Numbered from the stretch's first letter, positions 34,740 to 45,555 are shown. The stretch is 64,000 bases of DNA from Isoperla grammatica (GCA_945910005.1 OX246749.1:25543764-25607763); one strand, 5' to 3'. The notes: generated by a model from the sequence alone, not told the origin. Made by a program: numbers and translations.

Positions 34740-34974
34740 AGCGAAGGCCCTCGATACAACGCCTCGAGACGCTTTCCCTCGTCGGGGAGGCGTAAAACAC
34801 ATAATTTATTTGCAAAATGGTGATGGATTTCAACAAAAGAGGATATCATTTAAAAACTTGCATCAATATTTCTGCTTTGATTTGTGTAGTACAATAATAT
34901 GTTTACAGTTGTGCAGTCAAACGCCAAATGTGTTTGAAGCTTTAATTTCATGTGAATTACAAGTTTTTGTTTCG

Positions 34975-34980
34975 AATAAA
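34975..34980 (+). terminator. Polyadenylation signal of gene 1
   Basis: AATAAA lies about 235 bp after the stop codon, with further A-rich AATAAA-like words at 34988 and 34999 and a GT-rich stretch (gagtcattctttgtgttt) just after. This is the likely 3' end of gene 1. Confidence 0.6.
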
Positions 34981-35388
34981 ATCAATGAATAAACTGAAAT
35001 AAATCTATTTGAGTCATTCTTTGTGTTTACCTACTCCAATATTGTCACTTTGTGAGGTTTCAGAAAGAACAACCTTAATGCTGCACGCACCTTTTGACTT
35101 CGTCTTGATTAGCCTAGTTGCAAAAATATAAGACGTTAAGCTCAAATATCAATCAATCAATCAATCACCTTTTGACTACTTGGCATTACACAAAATGAGC
35201 TTTCTGCATTCAGGAAGAATGTGATAAGCAACCGAATGTGGCTTGTGCCGCCTTAAGGAAGTCTTTGTGAAACCTCGTATTGTAGTGTGGTATACTATAA
35301 ATTAATCAAACCTTGATTACATTAAAAGTTACAATATCCGGTAAGCGTAAAAATCTTGTCGAGGTCTAATATTTAACTTAAGTCTTAA

Positions 35389-35478
35389 TAATTCTTGGCT
35401 GTCGGGTGTCGCCACGTCTGTCGTTTATTAAGGTTTTAATAAACGACAGACGCGGCGACACCCGACAGCCAAGAATTA
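35389..35478. mobile_element. 90-bp TTAA-flanked hairpin
   Basis: Near-perfect inverted arms of about 43 bp (TAATTCTTGGCTGTCGGGTG and complement) flank a loop of a few bases, with TTAA on both sides (35385-35388 and 35479-35482). It looks like a very small foldback MITE using the same target site as the 372-bp elements. Confidence 0.7.
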
Positions 35479-35660
35479 TTAATATTGACTCGGGCCGCGA
35501 AAGCCTACAACAAGTTTTAACTTAAGTCTTGGTTTCATGTACGCGAGCGAATAGGTTTTCGACCAATCAGAAGGCTAAGATCTGCATGAACAGAAGAACC
35601 TTGTGAATGAAACAAACTGTCGATATATACTTCATTTTGGTTGCTAGTTCGTTGCATTCG

Positions 35661-36105
35661 CATGGCTCAGTTTATCCAAGAAAGTATACGTTTAAATGAA
35701 CATTTTGTAAACAGAATCATTGACAAACTTCAAGTAGAGAAGCTCGCACTGCGTGGTTCGCTCGTCACCACGATAACGAGACTTTGCTCCGTAACCCGAG
35801 AACATTATACGCTGTTCAAGAACAAAGACAGAGCTACTCTCACGCGGAGAAGGAATATTCTCGGGGACAGTTGGACCCGCACTTTCTCACTGTATGGATA
35901 CAGAGCCCCCGGCAAACCTGGATTATTTGCCGACGGTTTGCATGCACGACCATTTGGCACTTCACACATCATTACACAATCAGTACGTACTACGTATACA
36001 TTTCAGTCTATGATTGGGAAGGTCGTTGCTTCTTTACCACGTTTATACCACCCACCAGAAACCTACTGCGTGTGCACTCTTATTGCAACTATCCATATCA
36101 CATGA
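35661..36105 (+). other. Orphan reading frame with SGNH-like ending
   Basis: From the ATG at 35661 about 148 codons are open. The segment PGLFADGLHARPFGTSHI resembles block V (D-x-x-H, here DGLH, followed by G-T) of SGNH/GDSL hydrolases, as seen in some transposable-element and bacterial families. Upstream are a CCAAT (35558) and a TATA-like ATATATAC (35624). A second frame (35784-36215) is also open, which suggests a frameshifted remnant. I cannot assign it to a gene, and it may be a mobile-element fragment. Confidence 0.25.
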
Positions 36106-37589
36106 CATTTGACTCATCATATAATATTCCGTCCATAAACGAGTGGTGGTATGCTGACCACAAAAGATACTTCCAAAACCTGGTAACGTCCTTCATTTCT
36201 ATACCTTTAAATTAATACTAAAAAACTGGCCATGCAAGTAGGAGAAGTCAGGTGTTGTGATTGCACAGCACAATGTACAGAACCACATAGGTCTCGTCTC
36301 TAGCATTAAAAAGGTGTGGTACAGTAGAACACTCCAGCGTCAATCTCAATCTGCTCTCACATCCCTTATGTTGCCACAAGACGTCAAGCCACCCTCATAC
36401 TCTGCTGTAATGAGATAGTCTTATAATCTTGCTCCACTTGTAAACCATAAACTAAGTTAAAACCATCTGGAAGTCTCAAATGAAAACCATGATAAGAATA
36501 TCGAAGCCAATACAACATTCACACAAATTATTTCAATACAAATTATTTAATTTTTTGCAGAAACAAAGTTTTGAATTAGACTAAAAACTCGTTTTAAGTT
36601 CATCACTATTATGAATACACTTTATAGTAATAGTTTGCAAACTATTTTAGAAAGTATGGACAGTAGTTACAGTTGCATCACCATCACAACTAATTGTGTT
36701 ATAGCAGCAAACATAATTAATTCACTACTGTAGCAGCAAGTACAAATAATAACAGAAAATAATTTAACAGTTCCGACAACTGTTAATCAAGGGGGTGCGA
36801 GGCTACGATTTTGACCGAGCGTGGTAAAAAGCTTCATATTCAGACGAGATTATTATCATAATGCCATTTTATTAGTTACGAGATCATTATTATCCACGCT
36901 CCGTTTCTTGTCTCTGGCTAGGTAGGCTTCGCTACAACAATTTTCTAACTACTCCAATGCTCCCTTCCACGTTCTTCTGTTTTACACTCTTTTACACGTC
37001 TCTGCCCACTATCTTGTCCATCGCTGCAAACTGTATTATCTTTGCCTGTCTACTGTCCCAAATCTATTGGCCAACTGTCCTCCCAATCACTAAACATTTC
37101 CAATCTCCCTAATCCCCCTCTATCTATAGTATTTTCCATATCAACTAGCACAGCGGCAAATGTTGGGTTCAATCGCGGCTGGTTTATTGCTCTCTTTGCA
37201 CGAGGTTGTAAACTTCAATCACGTTGACAGTTTCTCCGACCAGCAAGAAGGGTAGATGCGTAGCTTCCAAAATCAAGTAAACCTCCGATTATTTTGTCTT
37301 CGAAATAAATAACCTAAAATCTTAGTTAACATCACGTACCGAATTTGAGGATCGCTAAAGTTAATAATTAAAACTAATAATTGTGTTTAATTGTTGATAC
37401 AGTGGGGGTAGTAAGGTATTTTTTGCGCTTTCGTTGGAGGTCAATATGGCTTGGAGCTGCCTGTACTACGAGGGATGGTGAGTACTTTGCGGAAGAAAGG
37501 CATGATTGACATTTATGGTCTCTAATAACACCAACGACTTCTTTTGAGGTTTGATTTTACAACTGTGTAAGTTGAAATGGAAAATATTA

Positions 37590-40220
37590 TAGTCTCCCTC
37601 CAACCCTCTTCCCAGTCTCCCTTCATCCCTATATTCTCAAGTCTACCCTCCTCCCTAATTTCCTAGTATCCACCTGCCCTCATCTTCCCCGTCCCAGCTC
37701 TTCCATCCCCAATCTTCCCATCTTCCCTGTCCTCTCGCCTCCCTAACTTCCATTGCTCATCCCCGTCAATATTTCCCTGTCTCCTCACTTCAATTCCCTA
37801 AATTCTCTGTCTCTAATTGCCCCCGTCTTCCCAGTCTCATCCCTTCCTCAACTTCCCTGTCGTCTCTCCTTTGTAAGTTGCTAGGCTCTTCTCCCCATCT
37901 TCCCTGTCCCCTCTTCTCAATTTCCTAGTTTCCTCCCGCCCCCATCTTCCCAATCTACTCCCGACACATTTACCAAGTCTTCTCCCACTCCATTTTCCCA
38001 GTCCCTTCTCCTCCCTAAATTTCCTGGCTCCTAAAGCCCCCATCTTCCAAGTCCCCTCTCTTTCCTAACTTCCCCGTCTCTTCTCAGCCCCACCTTCCTA
38101 GTCCTATCTACGTCCATACTTCACTGTCTCCTCTCCTCCCCTCTCCACCCGCCCTTGTCTTCCCAGCCTCTCCGCACCCCCCTCTAACCTGGCTCCTCTT
38201 TTCCCCTCCTCCCTAACTTCTCATAACTTCCCAGATTCCTCACCTTTCATGTCTCCTCTCCTACCATCTTCCCAGTCCCCTCTCCACCCGCCCTTGTCTT
38301 CCCAGCCTCCTCCCACCCCCGTCTCCTCCGTAACTTCCTAGTCCCAATTCATCGCCCTAACTTTCCTTGCCTCCTCCAAACCCCATCTTTCATTTCTCCT
38401 TTCCTACCTAACTTCCAAGTCTACTCTCCTCTCCACCTTAACTTCCTCCGTCGCCTCTCCACCATAAGTTTCTAGTCTTCTTTCTTCCCTAACGTCCCAG
38501 TCTAATCCCCTCCCACCCCCGTCTTCCCTATCTTCTCTCCTCCCTTAAATCCCATTCCCCTCTCCTAAGCAACTTTCCAGTTTCCTCTCCATCCTAACTT
38601 CTCAGTCCAACCTCCTAAATAACCTCGCAGTCTCCACCACCCACCCCCCTCTTGCCAGTTTCCTCTCCTCCCCATCTTCCGAGTCCCCTCTCTCCCCGCC
38701 CTTGTCTTCCCAATCTCCTCCTACCGCCTCTATCTTCCCAGCTTCCCCCCTCTAACTAGGCTCCTCTTCTACCTAACTTCCCAGATTCCTCACCTTCCCA
38801 GTTCCTTCTCCTCCTTAATCTCCCCGTTTAATCTCTTCTTGCCCACCCTCGTCCTAACTTCCCAGTCCCCTCAAGTCCCTAACTTCCACATTCTTCTCCC
38901 TAACTTCCCTGACCCATCTCTTTAATAACCGCCCCCCGTGACTCCCGCCATGTCATCCCAGTGTCCTCTCCTCCCTTACTTTCCGGTCTCCGTTCCTCCC
39001 TACTTCCTCGTCTCCTCTAGTCCCTAACTTTACACTTTCCTCTCCTCCCTTACTTCCCCGTCACCCCACCTCCCTTCTTCCCAGTGTCCTCTCCTCCCTA
39101 ACTTCTCACTTTCCTCTCCTCCCTTACTTCCCCGTCACCCCACCTCCCTTCTTCCCAGTGTCCTCTCCTCCCTAACTTCCCACTTTCCTCTCCTCCCTTA
39201 CTTGCCCGTCACCCCACAACCCTTCTTCCCAGTGTCCTCTCCTCCCTTACTTCCAACTTTCCTCTCCTCCCTTACTTCCCTGTCACCTTACCTCCTTTCT
39301 TCCCAGTGTCCTCTCCTCTCTAACTTCCCACTTTCCTCTCCTCCCTCACTTCCCCGTCACCCCACCTCCCTTCTTCCCAGTTCCCTCTCCTCCCTAACTT
39401 CCCACTTTCCTCTCCTCCCTTACTTGCCCGTCACCCCACAACCCTTCTTCCCAGTGTCCTCTCCTCCCTTACTTCCAACTTTCCTCTCCTCCCTTACTTC
39501 CCTGTCACCTTACCTCCTTTCTTCCCAGTGTCCTCTCCTCTCTAACTTCGCACTTTCCTCTCCTTCCTTACTTCCCCGTCACCCCACCTTCCTTCTTCCC
39601 AGCGTCAACTCCTCCCTAACTTCCCACTTTTCTCTCCTCTCTTACTTCCCCGTCACCCCACCTCCCTACTTCCCAGTGTCCTCTCCTCCCTAACTTCCCA
39701 CTTTCCTCTCCTACCTTACTTTCCCGTCACCCCACCTCCGTACTTCCCAGTCCCGTCTCCTCCCGCCCTGTCTTCCTAGTCACCCCTTTCCTACCTCACT
39801 TTATAGTTTCCTCTCCTCCCTTACTTCCTTACTTCCCAGTTTCCTCTCCTCCCTTCTTCCCAGTGTCCTCTCCTCCCTAACTTCTTCGTCTCGTCCCGCC
39901 CTGTCTCCCTATGGTCCCCTCTCCTCCCTTTTTCCCAGTTTTCTGTCCTCCCTTTCTTCCCCGTATCCTCCCACCCTGTCTTCCTAATCCCCGTTACTCC
40001 CTAATTTCCAGTCTCCTCTCCTCCCTACTTTCGAGTCCCGTCTCCTCCCGACCTGCATTCCCAGTCCCCTTTCCTACCTAACTTCCCAGTTTCCTCTCCT
40101 CCCTTACTTCCCCGTCTTCTAAGTCCCCCCTTTTTTACCTCACTTCCCAGTGTCATCTCCTCCCTAACTTACCCGTCTCGTCCCGCCCTGTCTCCCTAGT
40201 CCCCTCTCCTCCCTACTTCC
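37590..40220 (+). repeat. 2.6-kb polypyrimidine tract / degenerate minisatellite
   Basis: The plus strand is overwhelmingly C and T, built from degenerate units like CTCCTCCCTAACTTCCCAGT. A clear longer duplication lies at 39184-39420 and 39420-39655. The apparent 163-residue frame at 39202 is only Pro/Ser/Leu repeat. Such homopurine-homopyrimidine DNA can form triplexes. Confidence 0.9.
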
Positions 40221-40239
40221 AACAACTACTACAACTCCA

Positions 40240-40987
40240 ACTACTAACAACTATTAGATTTTGTGGTGCGCCACTGCTACTGGTCACGCCTCTCCCAAGA
40301 CATCCACTATTCTTCACTGCAAGGTCGAGGCGAAGGGCAGTGGATCCCGGACTGCCGAAGCGCGTGGTTCGTGGAAGATTTTTGGCTCTCCTGTGTTAGA
40401 TTGGGTGCCAGTAGGCCCCTTTCTATTAAGATATCATAGCTCAAAAGTCCACGGTAGTGGCAATTCCGTGTTTTGTGTAGTAGTCTAGTGCTTTCAATAA
40501 AACTTACACAGTTCATTAGTATATATATTCTATTTTATTAACACCTACGGAAGTGAAAACTACAATTTATTTATATATTGGCATATTAACAATATTATGT
40601 AATAGAGTTCCTTGAAACCTTAATACTCGCACAGCTGTCGGAAAGACCGAGCTTCAAAATGACAAAAGTTTTGTTGAAGAACTTCGATAGAATAATGATT
40701 GACTGCAAAGATATTTCTAGCTAGGAGGTATGTGGATGGGGATTGGGGGTAATCGACGACGCTTACGGCAACAATGGCAACTGTTAAAAAAGTCGGGCAA
40801 AATGACCGCACGCGAGTGCTCTCAAGAACTTTCACTGAAATAGTTAATTTATCCGTGTAACTTTTAACCATCGTTACGTTATAATATTCTTTTTGAAACC
40901 GACTGTACCTGCCCACCCCACATCCACAACCTTTCGGCCGAATTGCTCGTTACGGTAACTGATAAAGTAACATTACATTTTCATTAA
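40240..40987. other. Stretch between polypyrimidine tract and gap
   Basis: Short frames on both strands (40261-40488 +, 40620-40916 -) show no recognisable motif. Nothing here can be identified as the 3' part of the LINE reverse transcriptase on the other side of the gap. Confidence 0.4.
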
Positions 40988-41187
40988 NNNNNNNNNNNNN
41001 NNNNNNNNNNNNNNNNNNNNNNNNNNNNNNNNNNNNNNNNNNNNNNNNNNNNNNNNNNNNNNNNNNNNNNNNNNNNNNNNNNNNNNNNNNNNNNNNNNNN
41101 NNNNNNNNNNNNNNNNNNNNNNNNNNNNNNNNNNNNNNNNNNNNNNNNNNNNNNNNNNNNNNNNNNNNNNNNNNNNNNNNNNNNNNN
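40988..41187. other. Assembly gap (200 N)
   Basis: Exactly 200 N, a placeholder of unknown true size. It removes most of the LINE reverse transcriptase. Confidence 0.99.
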
Positions 41188-42802
41188 GTTTAAGTATAGA
41201 AGGGAATGAGCTACAATGAAAGGATAGGTTGATGGCATGAGAAAGAGGAAACGCTAGCCATCCAGAGCATTTGGCAATGATAGCACCTGGGATACCATCG
41301 AGGCCAGAGGAGTATTTCGAATTAAGTTTGCTCATAACTTTAAAGACTTCAGTGGTACTAGTAGAGAAAAGAAAGAACGAATTAATTGGCCGTCTCGGAG
41401 TAAACAGAGGAGGGGTGTAACTTGTTCCAGCAAAGGTTAGGGACTGGTTAGATACGGGAGGGAGAACGTAACTGGATTCTTTAAAGAACACATTAAAGAG
41501 GTTGGCTACTTCAGTAGGATCATCAATTACATTATTATCAACAGCGAGAGAGATATTAGGCGACTGCTTGGAGGAAGAGGTCTCAGATTTGATGATTTGC
41601 CATGTAGTTTTAGATTTATTAGACGAGGTGGAAATTAGTTGGTCATGATACTGGCGTTTCGTAACTTCTATATTACGAGAATGGGATTTTGTCCTCTTAT
41701 TGTATTCTACCTTTAGATTAGTGTCAGAAGGATGTAGCTTACAGGCAGAATGGAGGCGGAGGAGTTCCTTTGACTCCGTACGAATCCGTTCTGTAATCCA
41801 TTTGTTATGGTTTTGCGAGGAGTTGATTTTAACTTTTGTGAGTGGAAAAGCACCATTAAACAATGAAAGAAATCGGTTATGGAATGAGAGGAACCCAACT
41901 GCAGCTGAGCTAGCAGCAAAGAGAGTATCCCAGTGTTCCTTGTGGAGTAGAGTTTGAAAATAAGAGATGTTTTCATCAGTGTATTTGCGTTTGAATACAG
42001 TAGCATTTACATTTGGGATGGGAGAGGGGAATTGAAGGGAGATGGCCAGATGATCAGAGAGGCCTGAGTCTAAAGTCTCAGTCTGCTTAGAGTCAGAGTC
42101 GAATGTTGTCAAGATGTTGTCAAGTAAAGTGGCACTAGAAGGTGTTATTCGGGTTGGGGTGGATATAGTGGCTGACAAATTGAATAAGTTAAAGACATCC
42201 TGAAAATTATTTTTAGGGGTGGATGGTTGAAGAAAGTCAATGTTGAAATCGCCGCATACACAGATGTCTGCCTTTGGGTATTGATTGGTTATTTGAGTTA
42301 ATACTGTCTCTAGTTTATCAAGAAATAAATGGACATCCCCACAGGGAGATCTGTAAATGGAGAGGATAATGATTTGTAAGTTGGGTAAAGCCCAAGCAAC
42401 TGCAGTGCATTCAAAAATTTTGTCTATACAGTGAAGATCAATTCCCGAAATTGGGGTGATGTCTAATTGGGGTTTAGAGAGAATAGCGACTCCTCCATAA
42501 GATGTGTGGCGGCAATAGATGCCAGCGTTGCTATAGGGAGGGATGGAAAAAGAGATTGATTCTGGTAGAGTAAGCCAGTGTTCAGAGAGGCAGAAGATGT
42601 CTGGGGAATAATTGGAGAGGAACAATTGGGTCTCATCCATTTTGTTTCTTACAGATCGTATGTTGAGTGACCTGATAAGTGAAAGGTGGGATTTGGAAGC
42701 TTTTAGGTTGGGTAAATGTTTCCCCTGTTTAGTTGAAATCTTGAGCAAGATGTAAGGACTTTGTGATTTGTTTTGGATAGTCGCGGAGGCTGTGCTCGGC
42801 AC
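41188..42802 (-). CDS. LINE ORF2: APE-like endonuclease and N-terminal reverse transcriptase (partial)
   Basis: The frame is open for about 538 codons before the gap. Endonuclease motifs are present: SLNIRSVRNK (about residue 45), LSEHWL with the catalytic Glu (74), YRSP (150), CGDFNID (183-189) and LSDH with the catalytic His (251). The segment KYSSGLDGIPGAIIAKC is the entry motif of LINE reverse transcriptase. The RT catalytic YxDD box is not in the visible sequence. No stop interrupts the visible part, so it looks fairly young. Confidence 0.9.
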
Positions 42803-43581
42803 AAAGTTGCTGGATTAGCCATATTTGTTTTGGATGAGGCCAAGAATAGAGTGGGGCAACTTGTGGATAGTTTCGATTGGGAAGTGATAACAAGGTTATT
42901 AGGCAAAATAGCAAAGTCAGTTTGGTGTGATGGTTGGCATCCCTCGTCGGGCTGAGTCAGGACTTTTGCGTCCTGGTCCGTTAGGGTCACGACATGCATG
43001 GGGTGCGTCAGGACATCAGATGAAGTCACCAGTGTTGCAGGTGGAGGTACAATGATTGCGACCTGGTCCGGTAGGGTGACGATATCTACGGCCTGGATGG
43101 GTGGTGTCAGGACTTTCGCTTCCTGGTTGGTTGGAGTCAGGACTTCAGCGTCCTTGTCGGGTCGAGTTGGGACTACTGCGTCCTGGTCGGGTAGGGTCAC
43201 TACTACTGCGTCCTGGTCCGGTAGGGCCACGACATCCACGTCCTGGATGGATGGTGTCAGGACTTTCGCTTCCTGGTTGGTTGGAGTCAGGACTTCAGCG
43301 TCCTTGTCGGGTGAGGTTGGGACTACTGCGTCCTGGTCGGGTAGGGTCACTTCTTCTGCGTCCTGGTCCGGTAGGGCCACGACATCCACGTCCTGGATGG
43401 GTGGTGTCAGGACTTTTGCTTCCTGGTTGGTTGGAGTCAGGACTTCAGCGTCCTGGTCGGGTAGGGTCACTACTACTACGTCCTGGTCGGGTAGGGCCAC
43501 GACAGCCACGTCCTCGAGAATGGGGGCTGCAGTCACCATTGCAATCGCTGAAGTCTCATTGATGGCAGTTGAGCTCACCAA
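42703..43581 (-). CDS. LINE ORF1 C-terminal part: acidic PDQD repeat region
   Basis: The 292-residue frame is dominated by a 10-residue repeat (30 bp) of the form P-D-Q-D-A-x-V-V-T-L, with variants PTNQEAKVLT and PIQDVDVVAL, about 18 copies between 43520 and 42955. It then runs into a Ser/Thr-rich end overlapping the start of ORF2. The repeat is low complexity, probably an unfolded acidic linker. Confidence 0.7.
   Translation of the reverse strand: MVSSTAINETSAIAMVTAAPILEDVAVVALPDQDVVVVTLPDQDAEVLTPTNQEAKVLTPPIQDVDVVALPDQDAEEVTLPDQDAVVPTSPDKDAEVLTPTNQEAKVLTPSIQDVDVVALPDQDAVVVTLPDQDAVVPTRPDKDAEVLTPTNQEAKVLTPPIQAVDIVTLPDQVAIIVPPPATLVTSSDVLTHPMHVVTLTDQDAKVLTQPDEGCQPSHQTDFAILPNNLVITSQSKLSTSCPTLFLASSKTNMANPATLCRAQPPRLSKTNHKVLTSCSRFQLNRGNIYPT
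42955..43520 (-). repeat. 30-bp coding minisatellite in LINE ORF1
   Basis: About 18 tandem 30-bp units keep the reading frame. Groups of three variants recur in a higher-order pattern of about 150 bp (compare 43100-43250 with 43250-43400). The stop-free frame suggests expansion under coding constraint. Confidence 0.8.
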
Positions 43582-43764
43582 TGTCTTAACGGTCCTATCG
43601 CTGAGGTGAACAATTGGGTTACCACGTCCTTTGGCTGCGTATCCTCGGACTCGATCGGAGATTTCTCAGTCTGCGGTGGCTGTACCTTCTTGGGTGCTCC
43701 GTCAGGTGCTATCTTGCAGGAAGGCACCGTAAGTGGTTTTGAAACATTGTTAGAAATCTTCGTT

Positions 43765-44205
43765 CTAGTCGATCTTTTAAGAAAGCATACCAGTATCTGG
43801 ATGCTAGAGCCGCAGAAGGTATCCATGATGATATTTTTTACACGGGCCCACTGCAAGCCATCTAGACCACATCCTAGTCTAGGGATGGCTAGATGGTTCA
43901 CGCGGTAGAAATCACAGAATGACCGTAGGGCTTCTAGGGACTGGTTCAGGGCAGCATACGTCGGTTTATGGAAGGATCTCTTTTTTTGTAATTAAATTAC
44001 AAATGAGCCTATTATTTTGGCGAAGGTAGGCAACTTCACCTACCTCGGCCTCTTGGGACTTGAGGAAGCCTATCCCATCAAAATTATGTCAGCAGCTATT
44101 CCTGCTGTAAGCGCAAGGTCCTCTGATGTGCAGTGCGCCAGTGCGAAATGGGCTGGTGTATTAAATATATCCATCTCAACTTCTTTGAATGAGAAGTTAG
44201 GATTT
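43765..44205 (-). pseudogene. LINE-encoded TARG1/OARD1-like macrodomain (frameshifted)
   Basis: In three overlapping minus-strand frames the pieces line up with the full length of a TARG1-type macrodomain: EMDIFNTPAHFALAHCTSED then GIAADI (44170-44075), GEVAYLRQNNRLICNLITKK (near 44040-43982), RSFHKPTYAALNQSLEALRS (near 43975), and LAIPRLGCGLDGLQWARVKN with IQILVCFLKR (43890-43775). TARG1 removes ADP-ribose from proteins using a Lys and an Asp; the Lys of the ITKK motif and the Asp of GCGLD are both present here. At least two single-base shifts break the frame. Family assignment is from remembered motifs and is strong because spacing agrees throughout. Confidence 0.82.
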
Positions 44206-44289
44206 GGGGCATACGGTTTGGCTATACGGTTCAGCATATGGCCTAGCTTCAGCTTGTCGGGTAGGGCGATGGCCTGCAATGCTACCAAG

Positions 44290-44715
44290 GATTGCCATCC
44301 TTATTATTTCGGCAATTCTTCGTTTCCCATTGACGTTTAAGTGAAGCCCATGCTTCGTGTAGTGAATAGGGTGCATTTCCTCATTAATGTCTATGAACAT
44401 GATATTATTTTGTATTGCCCATTCTTCAATAACTTTATTTATATGAGCAAATAAAACATTTGCCTTAAGGATATCATGTCTCCTAGGAATGGATATAATT
44501 ATCACTACATTACTATCATCCAAGCCTCTTACTTTTAGTGAAAGCGGATTTATGATATCTTTGTGAATGTCTGTTAATGAGGGCAGGGCTAGGCCTACTT
44601 CAGTGGATTGGCAGACAGTTTCCATTAGGTGTGGTACATTGTTTGTTCCACCCATCAGGACAACCATCCCGTTCTTGTCGCACATATCAGTCGAATCAAG
44701 AACACTCGACATCAC
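44290..44715 (-). pseudogene. LINE ORF1 SGNH/esterase-like domain, 5' truncated
   Basis: The frame contains VVLMGGTNN (block III, G-x-N position) and MHPIHYTKHGLHLNVNGKRR (block V with the catalytic His), the pattern of SGNH esterase domains found in ORF1 of several LINE groups. Block I with the nucleophile Ser is missing because the element is truncated at about 44735. The frame shifts before the macrodomain. Confidence 0.8.
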
Positions 44716-44735
44716 AGCATTAGGTGCGCTGCAGC

Positions 44736-44988
44736 GCTAATCTACACTGAATTGCACTGAAAAATCTTGTCAAATAAACATCAGCCTTCTACTAGCTTAG
44801 CTGTTAAGTATTAAAAAAATGTGTGATTTCTCTCTTTCTACATCAATAGAAGTAGTAGTTTGAAGTTGCAGCATTATTTGTTAACGTTAGGCTATACATT
44901 TCCCCAACAACATCATACATAAAACATTTGCTTTGGTTTTAGAAGCAGTAAATGCGACCACGTCGCTTGCAGTCAGCAGCGCTACACC
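44736..44988 (+). repeat. Dispersed intron-plus-exon-edge block, copy 1
   Basis: This 250-bp block matches 60905-61157 (same strand) and 63075-62838 (opposite strand). It is intron sequence ending in an acceptor (ggttttag) plus about 45 nt of an exon (GCAGTCAGCAGCGCTACACC). It lies just 55 bp before the decoy copy of the Ig1 exon edge. The LINE breakpoint abuts its left end. Confidence 0.8.
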
Positions 44989-45042
44989 TAAATAAATAAT
45001 TAAAAAAACAAGCAAAATAAAATTTTTATTTCTGTGTCTCAG

Positions 45043-45195
45043 GGGTCGCGTCCTACAGCCTCACCATGACCCCGAACCACGTGCGAGTATCCCAAGCCCT
45101 CCAGACTGTCACCTTCACCTGCTCTGCTGGCGTAGCCCTGGCCGGGTGTCAGTTGTATTGCAACGCGACATAATTGTGTTTGTTCTGTGTCTCAG
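45043..45195 (+). repeat. Acceptor-edge duplicate of the Ig1 exon (one decoy copy)
   Basis: The acceptor tctgtgtctcag plus the first about 111 nt of the Ig1 exon (GGGTCGCGTCCTACAGCCTC to GGGTGTCAGTT) occur here, followed by a 42-nt intron piece and then the true exon at 45196. The two copies differ at several sites, including CCGAACC/CCGGACC and TATCCCAAG/TTTCCACAG. Confidence 0.88.
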
Positions 45196-45555
45196 GGGTG
45201 GCGTCCTATAGCCTCACCATGACCCCGGACCACGTGCGAGTTTCCACAGCCCTCCAGACTGTCACTTTCACCTGCTCTGCGGGCGTAGCCCTGGCCGGGT
45301 GTCAGTTCACGTGGCGGGACTATAATAACAAGGAAGATCCACTGCTGGATCTTAGTCGGGGGTCTCTGTCCCAGGCCAACTCTGTCCATCTGACCTCTGC
45401 GCTCACCGGCTACAGCTACAGCGGCCGGGGTCTGGGGGCGGGGGACTGCGGGGTCACCCTGAAGGTGACGGGCTATAAGGTGTGGATGGTCGCTTGTCGA
45501 GTCCGAGCCGGGAACCGTGGCTGGAGCTACGCCTGGGCCGACCTCTATGCTGACA
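45196..45555 (+). CDS. Gene 2 exon: Ig-like domain 1
   Basis: This 360-bp phase 1-1 exon runs from gtctcag|GGGTGG to GCTGACA|gtgagt. It shows LQTVTFTCSAG (B-strand Cys), CQFTWRD (core Trp), GAGDCGVTLKVTGY and WMVACRVRAG. The spacing fits an Ig fold, with an extra Cys pair (GC...DCG). The next domain has a similar G-x-CG motif, so the two may have arisen by duplication. Confidence 0.8.

Larger units (their letters stand above)
34740..37589. other. 3' flank of gene 1 and intergenic DNA
   Basis: Beyond the polyadenylation signal, the 90-bp hairpin and the orphan frame at 35.7-36.2 kb, I see no gene. Confidence 0.5.
40988..44735 (-). mobile_element. Non-LTR retrotransposon (LINE) with SGNH, macrodomain, endonuclease and RT
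   Basis: On the minus strand, in order: an SGNH-like region (44715-44290), a TARG1/OARD1-like macrodomain (about 44205-43765), an acidic 10-residue repeat (about 43520-42955), an APE-type endonuclease and the start of a reverse transcriptase (42802-41188), which runs into the gap. The 5' end is truncated at about 44735, where it abuts a copy of an intron-exon block. Several frameshifts interrupt the first protein. Endonuclease plus RT in one frame after an esterase-bearing ORF1 fits CR1/L2-type or related LINEs; the exact clade needs the missing RT. Confidence 0.88.

Noticed and set aside
37447..37486. ATGGCTTGGAGCTGCC followed by a good donor as a first exon of gene 2
   Set aside because: It would end in phase 2, while the Ig1 exon needs phase 1, and the 11 residues do not form a signal peptide.
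39202..39693. 163-residue Pro/Ser/Leu-rich frame
   Set aside because: It is read from the polypyrimidine repeat, which rarely forms stops; no conserved motif.
42998..43609. 203-residue plus-strand frame (SWSGRVTT-type repeats)
   Set aside because: It is the antisense of the LINE ORF1 acidic repeat, whose minus-strand frame connects to the endonuclease frame.
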